From contig JAFMOC010000764.1 in assembly GCA_019802505.1 (NCBI GenBank), forward strand, positions 372,001 through 436,000: 64,000 nt of DNA. The letters run 5' to 3'. Below, in pieces: positions 31,298 to 43,722 of the stretch. The notes below the pieces were generated by a model. It was not told where the DNA came from. It saw nothing but the letters and a program-made list of their open reading frames with translations, and searched no databases. A program made the translations under genes and the position numbers. This DNA comes from Corydoras sp. C115. Taxonomy: Eukaryota > Chordata > Actinopteri > Siluriformes > Callichthyidae. Every line of letters begins with the position of its first letter. The stretch's first letter is position 1.

Positions 31298-34275
31298 GTA
31301 AACATGACGGTTGTGCAGATTGTATTTAAATAAAGTGCTAGTGCAAAACTGTAATGAATAGTTAAATAGGTGGAGAGTGGAAGAAGACTTGTTGGGAGCG
31401 TTGAGAATGAGTCCAGAAGTAGTGTTTAAATGTTCAGCTGTTCATGAGTGAAATGGCTTGTGGAAAAAGTTTCTCCGTAATCTGGAGGTCTTGATCCTCA
31501 GCTGACTGAACCGCCGGCCTGAGGGAAGATACTGGAACAGGTGATGTCCAGGGTGTGATGGATCACGGACGATGTTCTCTGCACGCTTCCTGGTTCTGGC
31601 CGTGTGCAGGTCTGGTAGGGAGGGTAGCTTTACGCTGATGGTTCTCTCTGCAGACCTGATGATGCGCTGTAGTCTGTGGGTGTCGTGTCTGGTGGCTGAG
31701 CTGCCCCACACTGTGATGGATGCGGTGAGGACAGATTGTGTGGTGGCGGTGTAGAATTGCACCATCAGCTCCTTGGGCAGGTTGAACTTCCTCAGCTGAC
31801 GCAGGAAGTACAGTCTCTGCTGAGCCTTCTTGATGATGGAGCTGATGTTGCAGTCCCATTTTAAGTCCTTGGAGATTATTGTTCCCAGGAACTTGTTGGA
31901 GTCCACAGCCGTTACAGTACTGTTGAGGATAGTGAGTGCTGGAAGGGTTGGAGGGCTTCTCCTGAAGTTTACTCTCATCTCCACTGTTTTGGCTGTGTTC
32001 AGCTCCAGGTTGTTGTGGTTGCTCCAGAGGACCACCTGCTCCACAACCTGTCTGTAGGCAGACTCGTCACTGTCCCGGATGAGACCAATGACTGTCAGGT
32101 CATCTGCAAACTTCAGGATTTTGACTGAGGGGTCCGTGGAGGTACACTCGTTTGTGTACAGTGAGAAGAGCAACCGGGAGAGAACACAGCCTTGTGGAGC
32201 TCCTGTGCTGATGGTTCTGGTACCTGATGTTATCTTTCCCAGTCTCACTTGCTGCTCTCTGCCAGTGAGGAAGTTTGTAATCCACTGGCTGGTGGAGGCT
32301 GGTACACTGAGGTGGGTCAGTTTGGTGTGTAGGTGTCCGGGGATGATTGTGTTAAAGGCAGAGCTAAAGTCCAAGAACAGAACTCTTGCATATGAGCATG
32401 GATGGTCAAGGTGCTGGAGGATGTGATGTAATCCCATGTTCACGGCGTCATCCACAGACCTGTTGGCCCGGTACGCAAACTGCAGGGGGTCTAGTTGGGG
32501 GTTGGTGATGTCCTTCAAGTGAGTGAGAACCAACCTCTCAAAGGATTTCATGACCACAGAGGTCAGTGCGACAGGTCTGTAGTCATTCAGTCCTGAGATG
32601 GTTGGCTTTTTGGGGACGGGAATGATTGTGGAGCGTTTGAAGCACGCTGGTACGACACACTGCTCCAGTGATTTGTTGAAGATCCTGGTGAAGACAGGAG
32701 CAAGCTGGTATGCACAGTTCTTCAGGCAGGAGGGTGACACTCCGTCTGGACCTGGTGCTTTCCTCACTCTTTGTTTGGTGAAGAGTCGGTCCACGTCTGC
32801 TTCACAGAACTTCAGGGCAGGCTGAATGGGTGACTGAGAGTCAGAAGGGTGTGAAGTGGTGTTGTGATGTTGTTTTGACCTGGGCTTTTGTGCGGGTCGT
32901 TTGTAGCCTGATAGATTGTGCAGGGTTTTCCAGATGGCTGAAGGCTCGTTTGTGGACATCAGTTGTGGCTCAGCTTGGTGGAGTAGTTCTTCTTAGCAGC
33001 TCTGATCTCTCTATTGAGTGTGTTCCTGGTTTTATTGTAGAGCGCACGGTCCCCACTCCTGAAAGCGCTTTCCTTGGACTGCCGCAGATGCTTAAGTTTG
33101 GTGTTAAACCAGGGCTTGTCATTAGTGTATCTAATGCGAGTCCTGGTCGGAACACAGATGTCCTCACAGAAGCTGATGTAGGATGTCACAGTGTCAGTAT
33201 ATTCATCCAGGCCGCTTGTAGAGTCCTCGAACACACACCAGTCTGTTAACTCCATACAGTCCTGGAGCCTCTCTTTAGCCTCACTGGTCCACTTCTTCCA
33301 CAGGTTTGGCCCACTTGAGCTTTTGTCTGTAGGTTGGAAGAAGATGGACCATAGAGTGGTCAGATAGGCCCAGAGCAGCTCGGGGAACAGAGCTATATGC
33401 ACCTTTTAATACAGTATAGCAGTGGTCTAGTATATTACTCTCCCTGGTGGGGCAGGTAACATGCTGTCTGTATTTGGGCAGCTCGCTGGTGAGTTTAGCT
33501 CTGTTGAAGTCCCCAAGAATGATGAAAACAGACTTGGTGTGTTTGTGCTCCGCGCTGGTGATCTGGTCTGTGAGAGCGCGCAGTGCGTCACGCACGCACG
33601 CGCTAGGTGGAATGTAAACTCCGACGAGCACCATGGAGGAGAATTCCCGCAGGCAGTAGAAAGGTTTACAGTTTATAAACACAGACTTCAGATCAGGACT
33701 GCATGTTTTCATGAACACCGTGACATCTGTACACCAGCCGCGGTTGATGTAAAAGCAGATCCCGCCACCTCTAAGCTTCCCTGAAGTCTCCACGACGCGG
33801 TCCGCTCTGTGGAGATGAAAGCCGGCGAGCTGGAATGCACTGTCCGGGACAGCCTCGGTGAGCCAGGTCTCAGTGAAGCACAGCGCCGCTGAGAGAGAAA
33901 AGTCCTTGTTGGTCCGGTTCAGGAGTAAAAGTTCGTCCATTTTGTTGCCTAGTGAGCGGAGGTTGGCCAGGTGGATGCTAGGAAGCACAGTGCGTAGTCC
34001 GCGCTGACGGAGTTTGACGAGCGCTCCGCCGCGTTTCCCACGTTTGCGCGTACGCCTGCGTCTGAGGAGCGCAGCTGCTCCGCTCACTAAAATGTCAAAA
34101 TAACAGTCCGAGAATGAAAAATCTGGAGTAATGCCATGTGGCATGGAATGCCTGATGCTTAGAAGATCCTCCGCGCTGTATGTGAGCGTGTTGGATTCGC
34201 ATGAGACAACAAAAACAAACAAAGCACAACGGAGCTACTGACCAGAGTCGCCGTCTGCTGCGCCATCTTGGATCG
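31141..34275 (-). mobile_element. LINE (Rex1/Babar-like, tentative), near full length
   Basis: Minus-strand 5' end at about 34275 (atccaagatggcgcagcaga). The 3' end at 31141 is ttggccaataaagtctgatt plus ctgatt repeats. Flanked by aatag on both sides (31136-31140 and 34276-34280), a likely target-site duplication. A (CA)n tract at 31242-31293 lies in its 3' UTR. It is inserted in an Ig-type exon. Confidence 0.82.
31442..34222 (-). pseudogene. LINE endonuclease-reverse transcriptase with two frameshifts
   Basis: The first frame (34222-33281) is an APE-type endonuclease: LRSLGNKMDELLLLN, LCFTETWL, GGICFYINRGW, FIILGDFNRAKL and LGLSDHSMV. A shift near 33300 leads to 33402-32959, another near 32965 to 32959-31442. 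The last frame carries RT motifs RKAPGPDGV, DYRPVALTSVVMKSFERLV, FLDFSSAFNTI, GAPQGCVLSRLLFSLYTN and KFADDLTVIG. The protein ends HKPFHS. Length and domain order are those of a complete single-ORF LINE, so this copy is a recent but inactivated insertion. Confidence 0.9.
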
Positions 34276-34280
34276 AATAG

Positions 34281-34508
34281 AAGTAGTCACCATAGCTAAT
34301 ATTAGCTCTATTAGACATGGAGACATATTTACTACTGAATGGATGAAATATAATGAGAAGCTGTATGCTGGTAACAATATTATCTTCTCACTTGATAACA
34401 GGACACTGACAATCAGTCCAGTACAAAGAAAAGACACCGGTGGATATCAATGTATCATCAGTAATCCTTTCAACTTTGAAACTGTGAAGTACAAGATGGT
34501 GGTTTATT
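34281..34508 (+). pseudogene. C2-type Ig domain exon, 5' part cut by the LINE
   Basis: Encodes EVVTIANISSIRHGDIFTTE, WMKYNEKLYAGNN, LDNRTLTISPVQRKDTGGYQ and CIISNPFNF, then a GTACGT donor in phase 1. RTLTISPVQRKDTGGYQC is the E-F strand signature of CEACAM/CD22-type C2 domains. A possible upstream remnant with SLDCEMY lies at about 31108-31130, left of the LINE, but its frame does not match, so the exon had probably decayed or the match is chance. Confidence 0.7.
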
Positions 34509-34565
34509 GTACGTACTGGTTTACTTTAAACTATTACAGCACTATAATCATTATCTCATATATAT

Positions 34566-34734
34566 GTACTGTTGTGCTCAAAAGTTTACAGCAGAATTTT
34601 GCTTTCTTTCAGAGAATATAAATGATAACACACCAAAAAATTGTCAAACGACTGTGTTTTCTCTATTTTAATCATAATGACAAACAAAAACATCCAACTG
34701 ACTCTGATCAAAAGTTCACTTTCCCCAGTCCTTA
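34566..34734 (-). repeat. Tc1-like element remnant, outer arm
   Basis: ctgttgtgctcaaaagttta, 'attttaatcataatgacaa' and 'ctgatcaaaagttcac' are the arm of a widespread fish Tc1-like element. The rest continues at 39380 beyond LTR element B. Confidence 0.7.
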
Positions 34735-35224
34735 TGTCAGGTTGGGAGGGTTGGGCCCCTCCCACCTGCCTCCCGTGTTTCGGGTTTCGGCCGTATCGGG
34801 CTTCCGTAGGTAGGACCCACCCCCTTGAGCAGGGATTGGGCCCTACCTAATCACGGGCGACCTACTGGCAGGATTTAAGGTATCTCGGCTGAGCTGCCAG
34901 TAGGTCAGCATTGTATATACACCGTTTATGTGTATCGTCACGTCGGGTGTTTGTATGGTGGTTTTTTGTTCATTCGGCTTCCTGCGGCTTTTCCGCGGTT
35001 GCTTCACTCCACGTATTTTCTGTACATGCCGTCGTGTCCGCAGCGGCGTTCCCGCTGCACCGATTCTTCTATGTGTATTGAGCTCTCGGCTCTTTCTAGC
35101 GGCGTTCCCGCGATCGGCCATTAAAGAGCTTTCTTGTGTTTGTTTACCTGGTCGCCTGGCTCTGTGATTCTCCACCACGCCGCGCTGCACCGCCATTTTC
35201 CGGGCAGCGCGCCCCGTCGTAACA
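34735..35224 (+). repeat. 5' LTR of element B
   Basis: 490 bp, TGTCAGG...CGTAACA, with 'gccattaaagag' in the probable polyadenylation region. Confidence 0.93.
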
Positions 35225-35324
35225 GAATGCTGACCTCCCCCAACAGTAGCAGAGTCCAGGATTCCTTCTCCGGGTAAGCAACACATTTATTATATTTCTG
35301 CGCGACCGCGTCTAGCCGCGCTCC

Positions 35325-35770
35325 CCGGCTTTCGTCCCGGGTGTATTATTTATCAGCTACGTTAGCATCCGGGCTAACCGCGTGCAGCCGCATTTCCCGG
35401 CTTTCGTCCCGGGCGTGTTTGTTTTGTTTATTAGCGCGTGCCGCGTTAGCGCCCGTGCTAACCGCGTTTTAGCCGCGTTTCCCAGTTTTCGTCCCGGGGT
35501 TAGTTTTTTTTCCCCCCACTATCGGCAGCTGCGTTAGCTTCGGCGCTAACCGCGATTAGCCGCATCTTCCGGCTGTTCGCGTACTTAGCTCCGGTGCTGG
35601 CCCGCGTCGATAGTGATTTCTTTGCCGCAGCATTTCGGCTATTTAGTTTGGCGCTAGCCACGCCGCTAGCCGCATTTCTTTGTAGCTGGACTTGGCTATT
35701 AGATCAGCGTTAGCCACGCTATTAGCCGCGGGTTTTGCTGCAGCATCTGGCTGTTTAATCCGGCACTAGC
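35325..35770 (+). repeat. Degenerate leader tandem repeat (gttagccg-type)
   Basis: Units of roughly 55-70 bp built around 'gctaaccgcg..ttagccgcattt..cggctttcgtccc' and 'ggcgctagccacgcc' precede the ORF. The same pattern fills 23780-24050 in element A, so it belongs to the family. Confidence 0.7.
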
Positions 35771-35771
35771 C

Positions 35772-38700
35772 ATGCCATTAGACACCCCAGCACGCCGTTT
35801 AGGGTCGGCATCCTTTGCCCGGTTCGCCCCGGGTTCAGATGCCGGCCCCGTGGGGGCCCACCTGGACGCGGTGAAGAGGCAGCTTCACCGCGGACAGACC
35901 GGGAGTCCGCGGCGCGAGCCGACGCGTGAGTCGAAGCGCGAGCATCCGCGCTCCTCCGCGCGTCTCCCGCCGTGGGAGATCCCCTGTTCCAGGGTTCACC
36001 CACTGAGCGAGTTTTTTCTCGCCGCTCGGGATTCGTCGCGCGCCCCTCCGTGCGAGTCTCTGGACTCCACGGATGACCCTTTTTGGGGACTAGGGCTGAC
36101 CGCTAGGGTCCCGTCTCCCGGTCCTCCGTCGGAGCCTTTCTCCACGGAGGATCCGCTCGGCGAGTTCTTTCGGGCCTCGCGGACCCCGTCTTCGGCTCCT
36201 CCGTTGGACCCTTTTTCCACGGAGGACCCGTTCGACGCGCGTCTCCCGCCGTGGGAGATTCCCTGCCCCAGGGTCCACCCACTAAGCGAGTTTTTTCGCG
36301 CCAGGGAGTCGTCGTGCCCCCCTCCGTGCGAGTCTCTGGACTCCACGGAGGACGCCTTCGACGAACTGGGGTGGGCTGCGCAGGTTCCTTCTCCCGGTCC
36401 TCCGTCGGAGCCTTTCTCCACGGAGGACCCGCTCGGCGAGTTCTTCCGGGTCTCGCGGACTCCGTCGTCGGTCCCTCCTTTGGACCCTTTCTTCGCGGAG
36501 GACCCGTTCTTCGAGTGCCCTCTCGCCGACTGGGTCGCGTTGCGCGCCTCTCCGTGCGAGCCTCTCTACGCCACGGAGTCCCCGTGCAGTGATTTTACTC
36601 CCACTGCTCGGATTTGGCCTCGCACCGCGATTCGTCGCGTGGCTCGCGCTGCGTCGTCTCATCCCGCGCCGTGCGGAATAGGGTCGCATCTTGTGCCGCG
36701 CTGCCTAGCGTCGCATCCCGCACCGGGCCGCGTAGCACCGCATCCCGCGCTGCGCCGCCTCGTGCTGCGCCGTCTCGCGCTGCACCTCGCGTCTCGCGCT
36801 GCGTTCGCGTTCCTCCGTGCGAGGCTCCTATCGCCACGGAGGACGCGTTCAGCGAGTTCCCCCTCGCTGCCCGGGATCTGCCTCGTGCCGTGTCCCGCGC
36901 CGTGCCGCCTCTCGTCGCACCTCGCGCAGCTGCACCTCGCGCTGCGCCGCCTCGTGCTGCGTCGTCTCGCGCTGCACCTCGCGCCTCACGCCGCGTTCGC
37001 GGTCCTCCGTGTGAGTCTCCTATCTCCACGGAGAACGCGTTCAGTGAGTTTCCCCTCACTACTCGGGATCTGCCTCTCGCCGCACCCCGCGCCGTGCCTC
37101 CTCTCTCGGCACCCCGCGCCGTGCCGCCTCTCGCCGCACCCCGCGCCGTGCCGCCTCTCGCCGCACCCCGCGCCGTGCCGCCTCTCGCCGCACCCCGGGC
37201 CGTGCCGCCTCTCGCCGCACCCCGCGCCGTGCCGCCTCTCGCCGCACCCCGGGCCGTGCCGCCTCTCGCCGCACCCCGGGCCGTGACGCCTCTCGCCGCA
37301 CCCCGCGCCGTGCCGCCTCTCGCCGCACCCCGCGCCGTGCCGCCTCTCGCCGCACCCCGCGCCGTGCCGCCTCTCGCCGCACACCGCGCCGTGCCGTCTC
37401 GCGCTTCTTTCCACGACGTCCCGGAGGAGGTCTCTCCTCAGCGCGTTTGCTCTCGCGGTCCTCCCCGCGATCCCCCCCGCGTTGACTCTCTCATCCCTCC
37501 GCACGTCGCTCCTCGCGATTCCGCTCGCGACTCACCCCATGCCGCTCCACGGGAAATTCAGGGCGACGCACCGTACGCGTCTCAACGCGATTCTTCTCGC
37601 GCCGCTCCTCGCAATACTCCGCGGGACATGCCATCCGGGGCTGATTTAACCGCCGGCCGGGATTCGGACTCCGTCTCGGTAAACCAGGACGATAATATGC
37701 ATAGTGTGGACAAAGTACTGGTTCTCCCTTTGTGTGTCCAAGTGGAGGGGAGAGAGGAGACGGGGAATCGTGGCCTGGTGCTCTGCGCATTCCCCAGAGG
37801 GCAGTCCAGTTGTCGGGTGAGGAGGCAGTGGAGTCCTGTGGTCTCCGCACAGGTTCGATTGACCCCTGCTCCTGTCGCTAAGACCACCACGCTGGACTAT
37901 GTGCCCCGTAATGTGGATGTCCCGTTCTCCGCCCAGGACCATTTTCCACCTACTCTGGTCCAAACTACCGCCGGACCAAGGACTTTGGGGGCGGAAGAGT
38001 TCGTATGGGATCCTGGGCTGGCGGCCAAGTTCATGGACCTTGTCGGATTCACCGCTACATCCACTCGGGTCACTAATTCGTCCACTCGGGTCAGTTTGGC
38101 GTTCACTCGGGTCACATATGCGTCCACTCGGGTTTTTTCTCCGCTCACTCGGGTCACATGTGCGTGCACTCGGGTTTTTTCTCCGCTCACTCGGGTCACA
38201 TGTGCGTGCACTCGGGTTTTTTCTCCATCCACTCGGGCCAGTCGGGTGTTCTCTCGCTTCCCCCCGTCTGTCGTGTGTGCTTCGGTCTCAGTTCCGGAAC
38301 GGGTGTCTCGGGTCTCCAAGGGGTCTGGTCCTCCGCGCACGCACCAGGGGTCACGGCGTCCCCGCAGTCTTATGGGGTCCCGTCACTCTCGTGCCCTCAG
38401 GTCGGCTTGGCACCACACACGCCAAAGGTCACATCGCCCTTCCATTCTCAAAGGGTCACGGCGTTCCCGTACCCTCGAGAGGGCACGCCCTCCTCACGCT
38501 CACCTGGGGTCATGCCCTCCGCACATTCACAAAGGGTCACGGCGTTCCCGTACCCTCAAGAGGGCATACCTCCCGCTCATTCACAGGGGGTCATTTCCTC
38601 ACCGCCGACACAAGGGCCTACTTCCCCTCCTCTGCCACACGGGGTCTCAGGGTTTTCACACCCTTCGGGCCTCTTAACGGCCCTACCTCCTCAAGGGGTC

Positions 38701-38880
38701 ACGTGTGCCTCGTCAATACACGAGGGCACGGCGTCCTCACCCTCACACGGGGGCACGGTGCCGCCGCACCCTTTGTCACGGCGCCCCCGCACTCTCTAGG
38801 GGTCTCCTCGTTTCCCTCGAGCCCCTTCCCTGGTGTTTTCTCGGCCTTCCCGGGTGCCTTTGCCCCCCGGTTGTTTTTGG
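35772..38880 (+). CDS. Long repetitive ORF of LTR element B, probably frameshifted
   Basis: Not recognised. The first frame starts at ATG 35772 (MPLDTPARRLGSASFARFAP) and carries the same blocks as element A: PPWEIPCSRVHPLSEFFLAA, PPSEPFSTEDPLGEFFRASR, PTARIWPRTAIRR. Near 36650-36700 the element-A protein continues in another frame (36614-38677), with VPPCEAPIATEDAFSEFPLA, about eleven APRAVPPLA units (37086-37390), a unique segment (37650-38050), TRV(T/F)-type repeats (38060-38250) and short Ser/Pro repeats. All segments are Pro/Arg/Ala- or Ser-rich and predicted disordered. Conserved blocks between A and B argue for a real protein. Its role is unknown. Confidence 0.55.
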
Positions 38881-38889
38881 GGGGCGATA

Positions 38890-39379
38890 TGTCAGGTTGG
38901 GAGGGTTGGGCCCCTCCCACCTGCCTCCCGTGTTTCGGGTTTCGGCCGTATCGGGCTTCCGTAGGTAGGACCCACCCCCTTGAGCAGGGATTGGGCCCTA
39001 CCTAATCACGGGCGACCTACTGGCAGGATTTAAGGTATCTCGGCTGAGCTGCCAGTAGGTCAGCATTGTATATACACCGTTTATGTGTATCGTCACGTCG
39101 GGTGTTTGTATGGTGGTTTTTTGTTCATTCGGCTTCCTGCGGCTTTTCCGCGGTTGCTTCACTCCACGTATTTTCTGTACGTGCCGTCGTGTCCGCAGCG
39201 GCGTTCCCGCTGCACCGATTCTTCTATGTGTATTGAGCTCTCGGCTCTTTCTAGCGGCGTTCCCGCGATCGGCCATTAAAGAACTTTCTTGTGTTTGTTT
39301 ACCTGGTCGCCTGGCTCTGTGATTCTCCACCACGCCGCGCTGCACCGCCATTTTCCGGGCAGCGCGCCCCGTCATAACA
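38890..39379 (+). repeat. 3' LTR of element B
   Basis: 490 bp, ends CGTCATAACA against CGTCGTAACA in the 5' LTR. Confidence 0.93.
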
Positions 39380-39780
39380 CCTTAATATCGTGTATTGCCC
39401 CTTCTAACATCAATGACAGCTTGAAGTCTTTTGCGGTAGTTGTGGATGAGGCTCCACAGCTACCACAAGATGGTAAGATGGTTTTCTCAGACAGTAAAGC
39501 TGGCACTCTTCTTGTCAAAAAGGCCACACCAGACCCTTCACTTTGTTCTGCTGTAGCCATTGACAGGTCAACTTGTTCTTGTGTTTTGGATAGTTGTCAT
39601 ATGGGAACGTCCAAGTGCATTTTCCGGACTGATGCGTGCAAATTTGCCTCCAGAATTTGCTGATAACGTGCTGCATTCATCTTTCCTTCAACTTTGACCA
39701 AGTTTCCGTTGCCTTTGCAGCTCACACATCCACAAAACATCAGCAATCCACCTCCATGCTTAACAGTTGGAATGAGAAAA
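39380..39780 (-). pseudogene. Tc1-like transposase remnant, continued
   Basis: On the minus strand TVKHGGGLLMFCGCVSCKGN and GKMNAARYQQILEANLHASV are clear Tc1 blocks, followed by a deleted and frame-broken C-terminus and 'cacgatattaagg'. Together with 34566-34734 it formed one element before element B inserted at cctta. Confidence 0.75.

Positions 39781-41155
<1,375 letters not shown>

Positions 41156-41240
<85 letters not shown>
41156..41240. repeat. (TA)n microsatellite
   Basis: Pure TA array from the transposon edge to the truncated Ig exon. Confidence 0.95.
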
Positions 41241-41243
<3 letters not shown>

Positions 41244-41409
41244 AGTCCTTCATACAGATGGATGATTAATGAAACATTAACCACAGTAACTACATCGAAA
41301 TTCAGCATCAACAATGCTTCCATCCAAAACTCTGGAAATTACAGCTGCACAGCATGGAATTTGATTACAGAACACAGCGCACCAGAAACCCATCTTTTGA
41401 AAGTTAAAG
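41241..41409 (+). pseudogene. C2-type Ig domain exon, 5' part missing
   Basis: Encodes PSPSYRWMINETLTTVTTSK, FSINNASIQNSGNYSCTAWN and APETHLLKVK, with the Trp of strand C, the F-strand GNYSC and a phase-1 donor at 41410 (GTAGAA). The B-strand half is replaced by a TA array and the Tc1-like element. The domain type matches the exon at 34281-34508, so both probably belonged to the receptor starting at 6.1 kb. Confidence 0.72.
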
Positions 41410-41624
41410 GTAGAACTAAATGTCTTTGTCTGGCTGCTAGCCCAGGCCTACCAACAAAAGTGCAATAAAACAATAAAACTAATGCATCAAGTGAATGTGT
41501 TTAACTTTTACCTTAATACCTGTAATTAACTTAAGTATTTTATTTTGATGCTACATTTTAGTAGGAAATTAGATAATCATTACTGTATTCATTTAACAGT
41601 TTTAAATATTAATTATTAGGGGAG

Positions 41625-41905
41625 CAGCACGATGACTTAGTGGTTAGCATGTTCAAATCACAATCTGGCTGGAGTTTCCATGTTCTCCCCGTGTCTGCGT
41701 GTGTTTCCTCCGGGTTTCCACCCACAGTCAAAAAACATGGATTCAAGTTTAGGTTAGGTAATTTAATGTTCTAAATTGCCCCATATAGTGTGTGTCTGTG
41801 TGAGTGAGTGTGCCCAGCAATAGATTGGTGCCATGTCCTGGGTATATCTGCCCAACGCCTGAAACTTTCTCCCCTAGATGGGCATGGGCATTTGGATTTG
41901 GGAAA
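41625..41905 (+). repeat. tRNA-derived SINE, diverged
   Basis: Starts 'gcagcacgatgacttagtggttagcatg'. A-box region, core and tail are recognisable. Confidence 0.72.
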
Positions 41906-42079
41906 CTATCTTGCTTTATTTTATTCCCACATAATATTTGTAAATACTAGCATAGCCAACTGAAACAACCTCAGGTCATAAAACAATTCAAAGAAGCAAC
42001 TTATTTAGTTCATCATGTGTCTTACACTCTGGATTTTTTAAATATAAAACATAACCGTATGCATGACTTTTGATTGTAG

Positions 42080-42117
42080 ACTTAATCCTTGCCGAAAGGG
42101 GAATAATGAGAATCAAG
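42080..42117 (+). CDS. Candidate juxtamembrane mini-exon
   Basis: Acceptor 'ttgattgtag' and donor GTATGT bracket 38 bp. Read so as to join the next exon in phase it gives LNPCRKGNNENQ, a basic stretch as expected just inside the membrane. No transmembrane exon could be found between 41410 and 42080. Confidence 0.4.
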
Positions 42118-42234
42118 GTATGTCAAAATTATCCAATTAAACACCAATAATAAAATGTAATTACAGTATTAACAACAAAATACAAAACATCATAACATAT
42201 TCTGCACCACTAATTTTATGTTTTCTCTTTACAG

Positions 42235-42251
42235 AATTAGACGTCAAACCC
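42235..42251 (+). CDS. Candidate 17-bp mini-exon
   Basis: A strong acceptor 'tgttttctctttacag' and a GTAAGT donor bracket 17 bp. Joined to the previous exon it reads (G)ELDVKP and ends in phase 0. Confidence 0.4.
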
Positions 42252-42332
42252 GTAAGTTATGTTCTATATTTATCTTCATTAAATCAAATTAAAAGTAAAT
42301 TATTTATTTTAATATTAATTATTAGTAAGAAC

Positions 42333-42660
42333 CGGGCAGCACGGTGGCTTGGTGGTTAGCATATACGCCTTTAAGGTTTAAATCCCAATCTGGGTGGAGT
42401 TTCCATGTTCTTCCTGTGTCAGTGTGGGTTTCTTCCCACATTCCAAAAACATTGGTTCAGTGTAAACTGAATGCACGAAATTGCCCCACAGAGTATGTGT
42501 GTGTCTGTGTGAGTGAATGTGCCCAGTGATAGATTGGTGCACTGTCCTGGGTGTATCTGCCCAGCACCTAAAACATTCTCCCCTGGATAGGCATGGAAAA
42601 CCACCCCGCGACCCTAGTAGAGGATTAAGGGGGAGATAATGAATGAATGAATGAATGAAT
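42333..42660 (+). repeat. tRNA-derived SINE with (AATG)n tail
   Basis: Starts 'gggcagcacggtggcttggtggttag', ends in 'gataatgaatgaatgaatg'. Confidence 0.8.
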
Positions 42661-42878
42661 GAATGACTATTAAGAACTCTTCTTCCAAAAGTTCATAAGT
42701 TTGACGTTATACATTTTGTAAAAAAAAAAAAACATTATTAACATCAAAAAATCTTTTTAAAAATCTTTTTTAAATTGTGATGTTTACAATTTTTAACTCA
42801 TAACTTTACTACTGTTATAGTCAATTAAATAAATTAATATGAACTTAAAATATAAATTGTACATTTTTTGTTTATAAG

Positions 42879-42931
42879 ATTCACTATATGAAAACATGAA
42901 TGTCGATGAAACCAGACGGCCTGACAATTCT
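42879..42931 (+). pseudogene. Receptor tail exon with YENM motif, phase problem
   Basis: Encodes DSLYENMNVDETRRPDNS before a GTAAGA donor, clearly related to the DLHYQNM exons at 1162 and 1399. The acceptor AG (42877-42878) uses the G that should start the first codon, so splicing here would leave the exon one base short and out of phase with the 17-bp exon. It is probably damaged. Confidence 0.5.
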
Positions 42932-42995
42932 GTAAGATATCGCTCATGTCAAAACTTTACCTTTCTATAAATAATTTAAATATGATATCATTTAG

Positions 42996-43345
42996 GCGGC
43001 ACGGTGGCTTAGTGGTTAGCACATTCGCCTCTCAGCGCTAGGGATTCCCTGTTTGAATCCCCATCTGGGTGGAGTTTCCATGTTCTCTCCGTGTCTGCGT
43101 GGGTTTCCTCCGGGTTCTCCGGTTTCCTCCCACAGTCCAAAAACATGGATCAAGTCAATTGAATTCTCAAAATTGCCCCATATAGAGTGTGTCTGTGTGA
43201 GTGAGTGTGTGCCCAGCGATGGATTGGCGCCCAGTTCTGGGTCTATCTGCCCAGCGCCCGAGATGTTCTCCCCTGGATGGGCATGGGGAACCCCACCGCG
43301 ACCCTAATAGAGGATAAAGCGGGAGATAATGAATGAATGATATCA
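42996..43345 (+). repeat. tRNA-derived SINE, full length
   Basis: Well-preserved unit: 'ggcggcacggtggcttagtggttagcacattcgcctctcagcgc' region (A box), 'gtttgaatccc' (B box), core, 'gataaagcgggagataatgaatga' tail. Confidence 0.85.
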
Positions 43346-43722
43346 TTTAAATATTATATTTAAGAATCACCATGTCCCTCCAAACTCTCATTCGAATGAA
43401 TTACACATCTGGATTCCTCTGAGAGAAAATAACAAAAGCAATAATAACCTGCAACAAGAGCTGATGTTTATAACATTTATTACATGATTCAGTTCTCTCA
43501 CAGTTTCAGTACATTAATACATCATCTAAATAATAACAGCAACATAAAATTAGCTAACAATACTACAGAATAACTAATGATTCACTACATGAGTATTTAA
43601 TTATACTTTACATCCTTATAAATGAAAATATATGTTATTAATGTATAATTTTTATTTTATTTTACTACACTTTGTTTAAAACACTATTAAAACACTAGAT
43701 ACATTTGTAACATACTGTAATA
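43346..43722. other. AT-rich spacer
   Basis: No exon or repeat recognised. Probably downstream of the receptor remnant. Confidence 0.45.

Larger units (their letters stand above)
34735..39379 (+). mobile_element. LTR element B (family 2), young, without pol
   Basis: Two 490-bp LTRs (34735-35224 and 38890-39379) differ at only three positions by eye. A perfect 5-bp duplication cctta flanks the element (34730-34734 and 39380-39384). A G-rich tract ttggggggcgata precedes the 3' LTR. The leader shares aatgctgacctcc and gcagagtccaggattccttc with element A. The interior (35225-38889) holds leader tandem repeats and long repetitive ORFs but no recognisable gag, protease, RT or integrase. Confidence 0.92.

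Noticed and set aside
36986..37504. Minus-strand ORF of repeated RREAARRGV-type units
   Set aside because: Antisense of the APRAVPPLA array in element B. Open only because the unit is 27 bp.
42996..43070. A tRNA gene
   Set aside because: A- and B-box-like sequences are present, but the segment has no cloverleaf acceptor pairing and belongs to a dispersed SINE.
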